A stretch of 5,176 bases of DNA from positions 1-5,176 of the forward strand of contig JAUNWC010000132.1 of assembly GCA_030540495.1 (NCBI GenBank). The letters are read 5' to 3'. Position 1 is the first letter of the stretch. Each line of letters opens with the position of its first letter. The translations under genes and the position numbers were made by a program. Source of the DNA: Bacteroidota bacterium (GTDB lineage: Bacteria; Bacteroidota; Bacteroidia; Bacteroidales; P3). The notes below the pieces were generated by a model. The model had not been told where the DNA came from. It saw nothing but the letters and a program-made list of their open reading frames with translations, and did not search any database. Below, one piece after another: positions 1 to 5,176 of the stretch.

Positions 1-264
1 AGTGTTACCGCCAATGCTTTTCCTAAACAAGTAAGTACTATGGTAAATCTTGCCCTTAAGGGTACAATGAAAAAAGCACTTGCTTTGCATAATTCTTTAT
101 TGCCTTTTACTAATGCTATTTTTGAGGAAGGAAATCCTGCAGGAATAAAAGCGGCTTTGGAAATAATGGGTTATGGAGATAATATTGTTCGTTTGCCTTT
201 GGCAAAGGTTAGCAAAACGCTTAACAATAAATTATCGACTATAATAAAACAAATACAACAATAA
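1..264 (+). CDS. dapA: 4-hydroxy-tetrahydrodipicolinate synthase, C-terminal 87 residues (5' end outside window)
   Basis: DapA condenses pyruvate with aspartate semialdehyde in the cytoplasm, the first committed step of the diaminopimelate/lysine pathway. Only the C-terminal part is here: 87 codons in frame from base 1, with a TAA at 262-264. The fragment opens with SVTANAFPKQ, matching the conserved ISVTAN segment near the end of the TIM barrel. It continues with LLPFTNAIFEEGNPAGIKAA, the family's 'L.P......E.NP..vK' stretch, then the VRLPLAKVS segment that aligns with the typical LRLPM/L tail. The matching E. coli part is about 88 residues long, so the C-terminus looks normal. The Schiff-base lysine and catalytic tyrosine and threonine lie upstream and cannot be checked. 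The ATG at 40 is an internal methionine, not a start. The aldolase gene follows after 17 bases, so the two may share a transcript. Related family members such as N-acetylneuraminate lyase are less likely given the SVTAN and NP..K motifs. Confidence 0.93.
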   Translation, partial: SVTANAFPKQVSTMVNLALKGTMKKALALHNSLLPFTNAIFEEGNPAGIKAALEIMGYGDNIVRLPLAKVSKTLNNKLSTIIKQIQQ

Positions 265-281
265 AAAATATAGAAGATATT

Positions 282-1274
282 ATGGTAAATTATAAAGATT
301 TGGGTCTTGTAAATTCAAGAGAATTATTTAAAAAGGCCATTAACGGAGGTTACGCAATACCTGCTTTCAATTTCAACAATATGGAACAAATGCAAGCAAT
401 AATTCAGGCTTGTGTGGAAAGCAAATCGCCAGTTATACTTCAAGTATCAAGTGGTGCAAGAAAATATGCCAACCAAACTCTTCTTCGCTATATGGCACAA
501 GGAGCAGTGGAGTATGCTAAAGAATTGGGATATGCTATTCCTATTGTTTTACACCTTGACCATGGAGATAGTTTTGAACTTTGTAAATCTTGTATAGAAT
601 ATGGCTTTTCTTCGGTGATGATAGATGGCTCGGCTCATTCATATGAAGACAATATTGCCCTTACAAAAAAAGTTGTAGAATATGCTCATAAGTATGATGT
701 AACAGTAGAGGGAGAACTGGGAGTTTTGGCAGGAATAGAAGACGATGTTAAGGCTGCTGAGCATGTTTATACTCGTCCAGAGGATGTTGAAGACTTTGTT
801 AAGAAAACAGGAGTAGATTCTCTTGCGATTTCCATAGGCACAAGCCACGGAGCCAACAAATTTAGACCAGAGCAATGTACTCGCAACGCTGAAGGAATAC
901 TTGTTCCACCTCCTTTGAGATTTGATATTCTTAGAGAAATAGAGAAACGTATTCCAGGTTTTCCTATTGTTCTTCACGGCTCTTCTTCTGTACCACAGGA
1001 TTTGGTTAAAAGCATAAATTCGCACGGAGGCAACCTAAAAGACGCAATAGGCATACCTGAAGACCAGTTAAGAGAGGCTTCTAAGAGTGCGGTATGTAAG
1101 ATAAACATAGACTCAGATGGTCGTTTGGCAATGACGGCAGCGGTTAGAGAAGTGCTTTCTGAACAACCAGAAGTCTTTGACCCAAGAAAATACTTAGGTC
1201 CAGCAAGAGATAGATTAAAGGAACTTTATATTCACAAATGCAAAGAGGTTTTGGGTTCTGCTAATAAGGCATAA
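282..1274 (+). CDS. fba: Class II (zinc-dependent) fructose-bisphosphate aldolase
   Basis: This cytoplasmic enzyme cleaves fructose 1,6-bisphosphate to dihydroxyacetone phosphate and glyceraldehyde 3-phosphate, and runs in reverse in gluconeogenesis. The 330-residue product is full length for the long Bacteroidales form and spans one TIM barrel. Visible motifs in order are: AIPAFNFNN (25-33); HLDHG (91-95), with D93 as expected catalytic acid/base and H94 as zinc ligand; VEGELG (142-147); E153, which by alignment from memory matches the catalytic loop glutamate (E182 of E. coli); TSHG (187-190) and LHGSS (231-235), supplying zinc ligands H189 and H232; and NID (275-277) for substrate binding. 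No key residue is missing. The ATG at 282 gives the expected MVNYKDLGLV N-terminus; an A-rich AGAAG stretch about six bases upstream is only a weak ribosome site. No convincing promoter is seen in the 17-base gap after dapA. A strong terminator follows. The tail SANKA is typical of the family. Confidence 0.97.
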   Translation: MVNYKDLGLVNSRELFKKAINGGYAIPAFNFNNMEQMQAIIQACVESKSPVILQVSSGARKYANQTLLRYMAQGAVEYAKELGYAIPIVLHLDHGDSFELCKSCIEYGFSSVMIDGSAHSYEDNIALTKKVVEYAHKYDVTVEGELGVLAGIEDDVKAAEHVYTRPEDVEDFVKKTGVDSLAISIGTSHGANKFRPEQCTRNAEGILVPPPLRFDILREIEKRIPGFPIVLHGSSSVPQDLVKSINSHGGNLKDAIGIPEDQLREASKSAVCKINIDSDGRLAMTAAVREVLSEQPEVFDPRKYLGPARDRLKELYIHKCKEVLGSANKA

Positions 1275-1301
1275 AAAAAAACTTAGTAAACACTTTTCCA
1301 A

Positions 1302-1348
1302 AAAAACTATGGCTTGAAATACTTTATTTTTTTCAAGCCGTGGTTTTT
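1302..1348 (+). terminator. Intrinsic hairpin terminator after fba
   Basis: Bases 1302-1319 pair with 1331-1348 along all 18 positions in RNA. Two of the pairs are G-U wobbles (1310/1340 and 1308/1342), and the loop is 11 bases (1320-1330). The core is GGCTTGAAA against TTTCAAGCC. The 3' arm ends in five Ts and the 5' arm begins with As, so the outer A-U pairs double as the U-tract. The hairpin begins 27 bases after the aldolase stop codon. The A-run on the left would also give a U-tract on the minus strand, but no minus-strand gene is seen that would use it. The shape fits a Rho-independent terminator; efficiency cannot be judged from sequence. The retained pairing despite two wobble positions suggests the structure, not the exact sequence, matters. 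Confidence 0.82.
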
Positions 1349-1370
1349 GGTATAAGACAAATAAAAAAAG

Positions 1371-1799
1371 ATGCAAAAAATAGTTTGTTTGTTTTTCTTG
1401 TTTATGCTTGCTTTTTCTTTGAGAGCAGAGACTTTATTTTCTTTGCAAGAGACAGATACCTCTATATACAACCAACTTTGGGTGCTTAATAGATTAAATA
1501 ACAAAAAGATAAATTATAAGCAAGGACAAGAAAGAATAACCTTAGTAATAACATCAGAAAACGAATACGCAAGTGGCTCAGCGGGTTGCAATACATATGT
1601 TGGTCAAGTTGTTATTAAGCGAAATCATATTCTTTTTAGAGATATAGGTACAACAAAGATGGCTTGTCCAGAGCAAAGCATACAAACGGAAAGAGTGTTT
1701 TTGAATAATCTGAATGATATAGACTCGTGGGCAATTATAGACGAAGACCTATATTTATATAAAAACAATAGACCTATTTTGATTTTTAATAAGGATTAG
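1371..1799 (+). CDS. Exported META-domain (HslJ-like) protein
   Basis: The 142-residue product starts with a plausible Sec signal peptide: a lysine at position 3, a hydrophobic core at about 4-16, and a likely cleavage after A19 (LRA before ET). Cys6 is inside the hydrophobic core and not in a lipobox, so this should be a soluble periplasmic protein rather than a lipoprotein. The mature part is one META domain (HslJ/DUF306 type). It shows W37-x-L near the start, a SGSAGCNTY motif with GCN at 72-74, the TTKMACP motif (94-100, Cys99), an acidic/aromatic segment with W120, and a closing LYLYKNNRPILIF strand pair. Cys73 and Cys99 belong to the usual conserved motifs and could form a disulfide after export. 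The family's biochemical role is poorly known; E. coli HslJ is a heat-inducible outer-membrane-associated protein linked to novobiocin resistance. The ATG at 1371 is chosen because it gives the signal peptide and follows an A-rich leader. priA begins four bases after the stop. Confidence 0.85.
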   Translation: MQKIVCLFFLFMLAFSLRAETLFSLQETDTSIYNQLWVLNRLNNKKINYKQGQERITLVITSENEYASGSAGCNTYVGQVVIKRNHILFRDIGTTKMACPEQSIQTERVFLNNLNDIDSWAIIDEDLYLYKNNRPILIFNKD

Positions 1800-1806
1800 A
1801 GATTTG
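1791..1806 (+). promoter_or_regulatory. Ribosome binding site and TTG start codon of priA
   Basis: AAGGA at 1791-1795 lies eight bases before a TTG at 1804 and overlaps the last codons of the META gene. The priA frame opens only after an in-frame TGA at 1780-1782, and there is no ATG or GTG between that stop and the conserved N-terminus (FVDVILTLHLPSSF). The first in-frame ATG would be residue 37, which would cut into the N-terminal DNA-binding domain. TTG at 1804 is therefore the best start. Its closeness to the upstream stop suggests translational coupling. Confidence 0.72.
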
Positions 1807-4281
1807 GAAGAAAAGACGTTATTTGTTGATGTAATATTGACTTTGCATTTGCCTTCAAGTTTTAGGTATAGAGTGCCGAGAGTATTGAATGATAAAATAG
1901 CCGTAGGTCAAATGGTTGTGGTTCAGTTTGGTAGAAAAAAGATATATTCTGCCATAGTGGTAAATATTACCGAAGAAGTGCCTAAAACCTACACAGCAAA
2001 ATATATCTTGGACATCATAGACCTTTCTCCCATAGTAACTCAAAATCAAATAACTTTTTTTTCTTGGATAGCCTCTTATTATGTTGCATATATAGGCGAT
2101 GTTTTGTCGGCAGCCTTGCCTTCTTCTTTTAGATTGAAAAGTGAAACTATTTTGCAAATTTCTCCTTATTTTTTAGGAGATATTTCCTTATTAGACCAAG
2201 AAGAGCAACAAATATTTTTGCTTGTAAGTCAAAAAGGTAAGGCTAATATTTCGGATTTGCAAGATATATTTTCGCAACAAAAATTGCTATCCATAATTGC
2301 AAATCTTATAAAGAAAGATGTTCTAATAACAGACGAAGAACTCAAAAACATATACACCTCAAAAAAAGAATCTTGTATAAGACTTTGTGAGCCATATTCT
2401 TCTAATGAGAAGGAGAGAAAAACGCTTTTTGAAAAATTAGACTCCAAGCCCGGCTATGCCTCACAAAACAAAGTTATGCTTACTTTCTTTTCTCTAATGC
2501 AAGGAAACAGGATAGTAAAGATTAGCGATTTGATAGAGAAAAAATGCTCAAACTCTTCCATACAGACGCTAATAAAAAAAGGAGTATTGGAGAAATATGA
2601 AATAGAAGTTTCTCGCTTAAAGGAACTTTTGGCTACCAAACAAGTAAATGAAATAATACTAAACCAAGAGCAACTTTTGGCTTATAATCAAATATTAGAG
2701 CATTGGCAAGAATATCCAGTTTCATTGCTTTATGGTGTAACAGGAAGTGGCAAAACAGAAGTATATATCAAACTAATAGACCACGTTATTAGACAAGGCG
2801 GACAAGTGCTTTATCTTATTCCAGAAATAGCCATAACCTCTCAATTAATACAACGTTTGGAAAAATATTTTGGCAACCGCATAGGAGTTTATAATTCCAA
2901 GTATTCTATAATGGAGAGGGCAGAGGTTTGGCAAAGGTGTAAAACAGAGGATAAGCAGAAAAGGTTTAATATTATTTTAGGGTCAAGGAGTGCGGTTTTT
3001 TTGCCTTTTAAGGATTTGCAACTTGTTATAATAGACGAACAACACGATGCTTCTTTTAAACAAAGCGAACCCGTGCCTCACTACAATGGAAAAGATGCTG
3101 CTATGTATTTAGCAAAGTTATTTAATGCCAAAACTTTACTTGCCTCTGCTACACCAAGTGTTGAGTCTTTTTACCTTGCACAAGAAGGCAAATATCAACT
3201 ACTAAAATTAGAGCATAGGTATTCCAAAACTCTCCTGCCCGAGATTTTTATAGCCGATATAAAAGAATATTCCAAACAAAGAGCCATGTATGGCATTTTT
3301 ACAAAAATGCTCTATGATGCCATAAACGAATGTTTGGAAAACAAGAAACAAGTAATTATTTTTCAAAACAGAAGAGGGTTTGCTCCGCGTATCAAGTGCA
3401 ATATCTGTGGTTATGAGGCAAAGTGTCCTAATTGCGATGTTTCTTTGGTACTGCACAAACATACTCATAACCTTGTTTGCCATTATTGTGGTTATAGTAT
3501 GGAGGTGCTTTCGGCTTGTCCGCAGTGTCATTCACATTCTTTGAGAACGGTGGGGATAGGAACAGAAAAAATAGAGGAGGAGTTAGGTATTTATTTTCCA
3601 AAGGCAAGAGTCTCTCGTATGGATATAGATTCCACAAGACAAAAAGATGCTTATACCAAGATAATAAAGGATTTTGCCTCAGGAGAAACAGATATATTAA
3701 CAGGAACACAGATAGTTACTAAGGGATTAGACTTTGATAACGTTGGGCTTGTGGGAGTGGTGGATGCAGATGCTTTGTTGCATTATCCTGATTTTAGAGC
3801 ATATGAACGGGCTTTCCAAACCCTTACACAAGTTAGTGGTAGAGCGGGCAGAAGAAACCAAAGAGGCAAAGTTGTTATACAAACATACGACCCTTATAAT
3901 CAAATATTAAGAGATGTTTGTGAACACGATTATTTTAGGATGTATTCTTCTCAAATAACGGATAGAAAGAGACTTAATTTTCCACCTTTTTGCAAAATGA
4001 TAAAAATAACACTTCAATACAAAGACAGGGAGCAATTAAAAAACAAATCTTTGCAATATGCTTTAAGATTGAAAGAAATTTTTGGCTCGCGAATGTTTGG
4101 ACCACAGGAGCCAACTATTGCAAGAATACGCAACCTTTATCATCAAGAGATTTGGTTAAAGATAGAAAACAAAATTTCTTACTCACTTTCAAAAACAAGG
4201 CTTAGGGAGTGGAATGAGGAATTTTTGGCTCAAAAAGAAAACTCTTCCCTTCGTATATACATAGACGTAGACCCAGTATAG
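1804..4281 (+). CDS. priA: Primosomal protein N' (replication restart helicase PriA)
   Basis: PriA is a 3'-to-5' DNA helicase that binds abandoned forks and D-loops and starts reloading of the replicative helicase. The 825-residue product is complete and of usual length for Bacteroidota. The N-terminal 3'-DNA-binding domain covers about residues 5-105 (FVDVIL...RYRVP...GQMVVVQFG). A divergent winged-helix and linker region follows to about 280. Helicase lobe 1 has Walker A GVTGSGKT (311-318), GSRSAVFLPF (393-402), the Walker B/DExH motif as DEQH (411-414) and SATPS (448-452). The zinc region has all eight cysteines in four CxxC pairs: 532/535, 541/544, 559/562 and 572/575. Lobe 2 has QNRRG (521-525), GTQIVTKGLDF (634-644) and QVSGRAGR (676-683). 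The C-terminal domain includes NFPPF (725-729). The most common form of the DExH motif in PriA is DEEH, so Q413 is a mild oddity; D411 and E412 are kept. The TTG start and four-base gap suggest coupling to the META gene. Confidence 0.98.
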   Translation: MEEKTLFVDVILTLHLPSSFRYRVPRVLNDKIAVGQMVVVQFGRKKIYSAIVVNITEEVPKTYTAKYILDIIDLSPIVTQNQITFFSWIASYYVAYIGDVLSAALPSSFRLKSETILQISPYFLGDISLLDQEEQQIFLLVSQKGKANISDLQDIFSQQKLLSIIANLIKKDVLITDEELKNIYTSKKESCIRLCEPYSSNEKERKTLFEKLDSKPGYASQNKVMLTFFSLMQGNRIVKISDLIEKKCSNSSIQTLIKKGVLEKYEIEVSRLKELLATKQVNEIILNQEQLLAYNQILEHWQEYPVSLLYGVTGSGKTEVYIKLIDHVIRQGGQVLYLIPEIAITSQLIQRLEKYFGNRIGVYNSKYSIMERAEVWQRCKTEDKQKRFNIILGSRSAVFLPFKDLQLVIIDEQHDASFKQSEPVPHYNGKDAAMYLAKLFNAKTLLASATPSVESFYLAQEGKYQLLKLEHRYSKTLLPEIFIADIKEYSKQRAMYGIFTKMLYDAINECLENKKQVIIFQNRRGFAPRIKCNICGYEAKCPNCDVSLVLHKHTHNLVCHYCGYSMEVLSACPQCHSHSLRTVGIGTEKIEEELGIYFPKARVSRMDIDSTRQKDAYTKIIKDFASGETDILTGTQIVTKGLDFDNVGLVGVVDADALLHYPDFRAYERAFQTLTQVSGRAGRRNQRGKVVIQTYDPYNQILRDVCEHDYFRMYSSQITDRKRLNFPPFCKMIKITLQYKDREQLKNKSLQYALRLKEIFGSRMFGPQEPTIARIRNLYHQEIWLKIENKISYSLSKTRLREWNEEFLAQKENSSLRIYIDVDPV

Positions 4282-4294
4282 TGTTTTATGTTTT

Positions 4295-4325
4295 TTTGTA
4301 ATAATGGCAAAAAGATGTAATTTTG
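4295..4325 (+). promoter_or_regulatory. Bacteroidota-type sigma-ABfr promoter upstream of the PHP phosphatase gene
   Basis: TTTG at 4295-4298, at the end of a run of seven Ts, is followed by exactly 19 bases and then TAATTTTG at 4318-4325. This is a perfect match to the known Bacteroidota primary promoter pattern (-33 TTTG and -7 TAnnTTTG with about 19-base spacing). Transcription would be expected to start near 4332, leaving an A-rich leader of about 26 bases before the ATG at 4358. No clear terminator hairpin for priA is seen in the same gap. AT-rich DNA raises the chance of random matches, but the position in the only sizeable intergenic gap before a new gene supports it. Confidence 0.75.
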
Positions 4326-4357
4326 CATAGAAGATTTTAAACCATAAAACCAACACT

Positions 4358-5176
4358 ATGCTTAAAACCAACTATCATAGCCACTCTTTATTTTGCGATG
4401 GCAAAAGTTCTATGCAAGAAATGTTATCTGCTGCAATAGAAAAGAAATTTGATTTGTGGGGATTTTCTGCTCACGCTCCCGTACCTTTTGACAATACTTT
4501 TGCCATAAAAAAAGAAAATGTTTCTTTATATATTGCTGAATACAAACGATTAAAAGAAGAATACAAGAATAAAATAAAAATCTTTGTAGGTATGGAGATG
4601 GATTTTATTTGCGATATACAAGAGAACATTTATTTGCAAGCCAAAGAATATGGTTTGGAATATATTATAGGCAGTGTGCATCAGATAAAAGAGCATAATC
4701 AATGCAAAGAGACTTGGTTTATAGATGGACATGATTCTAATGTTTATGACAAGGGACTTTTGGAAATCTTTGATAATGATATAAAACGGGCTTGCAATGC
4801 TTATTTTTCTCAACAAATAGAGATGTTGCAAAAAAATAAAATTGATTTGATTGCCCATCCTGATAAAGTAACTATGCACAATAAGGGTAGGTTTTTTAAT
4901 AATTCTACTACTTGGTATAGAGATATGGTCATAAGTCTTTTGGAAGAAATAAAAAAACACGAGGTTATTTGCGAAATAAATACGCGAGGCTTGTATAAAA
5001 AAAGGCATACAGATTATTACCCTTCAAAAGATTGGTGGCACATTATGAAAGATATGGGTATAAGAATGTGTTTGTCCTCTGATTGTCACAAGAGTGATGA
5101 AACAGATTTGCTATTTGACGAGGCTATAGAGGAATTAAAATCCTGTGGTTACAATACTCTAATGTATTTTGACGGA
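4358..5176 (+). CDS. hisJ: PHP-family phosphoesterase, probable histidinol-phosphatase (3' end outside window)
   Basis: This frame is open from the ATG at 4358 to the right edge, 273 codons with no stop, so it is easily missed when only closed frames are listed. It carries the full PHP metal-binding set: H7 and H9 (HSH), D14, H39 (SAHAP), E80 (GMEMD), H108 (GSVHQI), H167 (AHPD), E206 (EINTRG) and D242/H244 (SSDCH). These residues are expected to hold a trinuclear metal centre that hydrolyses a phosphate monoester. The overall order and the segments TWFIDGHDSNVYDKGL and EINTRGLYKKR resemble the HisJ-type histidinol-phosphatase, which makes histidinol from histidinol phosphate in histidine synthesis. 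Members are usually about 260-280 residues, so only a few C-terminal residues should be missing. It has its own promoter after priA. No other his gene is in the window, so the substrate rests on family resemblance; another PHP phosphatase is possible. Confidence 0.85.
   Translation, partial: MLKTNYHSHSLFCDGKSSMQEMLSAAIEKKFDLWGFSAHAPVPFDNTFAIKKENVSLYIAEYKRLKEEYKNKIKIFVGMEMDFICDIQENIYLQAKEYGLEYIIGSVHQIKEHNQCKETWFIDGHDSNVYDKGLLEIFDNDIKRACNAYFSQQIEMLQKNKIDLIAHPDKVTMHNKGRFFNNSTTWYRDMVISLLEEIKKHEVICEINTRGLYKKRHTDYYPSKDWWHIMKDMGIRMCLSSDCHKSDETDLLFDEAIEELKSCGYNTLMYFDG

Noticed and set aside
192..208. Short palindrome around TTTGCC/GGCAAA and CCTTTG/CAAAGG
   Set aside because: It falls within the dapA codons for the conserved RLPLAKV segment and has no U-tract after it. 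The protein sequence explains it and the stem is too short to claim a regulatory site.
639..1025. 128-codon open frame on the minus strand
   Set aside because: It is antisense to the conserved core of the aldolase, has no recognisable motif and no promoter or ribosome site, and is best explained as a shadow of the codon use on the other strand.
1386..1388. Cys6 of the META protein as a possible lipoprotein cysteine
   Set aside because: It sits only six residues from the start inside the hydrophobic core, without the L-[AS]-[GA]-C lipobox, and a better type I cleavage site follows at A19.
1775..1781. TATTTTG resembling a -7 promoter element just before priA
   Set aside because: It has one base fewer than TAnnTTTG, there is no good TTTG at about 19 bases upstream, and it would lie inside the META gene codons. 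In AT-rich DNA this is likely chance.
3397..3536. Cluster of CxxC motifs that could be read as a separate zinc-finger protein
   Set aside because: The four CxxC pairs are in frame within PriA between helicase motifs, at the place where every PriA has its zinc-binding insertion.
4550..5008. 152-codon open frame on the minus strand
   Set aside because: It lies wholly inside the PHP phosphatase gene on the opposite strand. The plus-strand frame carries the full set of conserved metal-binding motifs, while the minus-strand product is rich in F, Y and I with no recognisable domain, as expected from the complement of an AT-rich gene.

Overview
The window comes from an AT-rich genome of the phylum Bacteroidota, most likely order Bacteroidales. 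Three things point there. The DapA tail, the 330-residue class II aldolase, PriA and the PHP phosphatase all read like Bacteroidales family members from memory. Gene starts are preceded by A-rich leaders rather than strong Shine-Dalgarno sites. The last gene has a good match to the Bacteroidota promoter consensus (TTTG, 19 bases, TAnnTTTG). The species cannot be told from this sequence alone.

All genes lie on the + strand and the window is densely coding. Positions 1-264 hold the 3' end of dapA (lysine/diaminopimelate synthesis). After 17 bases comes a complete class II fructose-bisphosphate aldolase gene (282-1274), followed by a strong hairpin terminator (1302-1348). A second unit then starts. 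It contains a small exported META-domain protein (1371-1799) and, four bases on, primosomal helicase PriA (1804-4281, TTG start). A 76-base gap with the promoter separates priA from a PHP-family histidinol-phosphatase gene (4358-5176). That last gene is open to the right edge of the window and almost complete.

The genes do not form one pathway. They are core housekeeping functions: amino acid synthesis, glycolysis/gluconeogenesis, replication restart, and probably histidine synthesis, plus one envelope protein of unknown role. dapA and fba may share a transcript, and the META gene and priA probably do. I see no mobile element, CRISPR array, tRNA or rRNA gene, and no sign of a novel system. 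The points worth a second look are modest: where the META-priA promoter lies relative to the hairpin, the DEQH form of the PriA Walker B motif, the TTG start of priA, the pairing of a META gene with priA, the histidinol-phosphatase gene standing outside any visible his operon, and an inverted repeat flanking its promoter.
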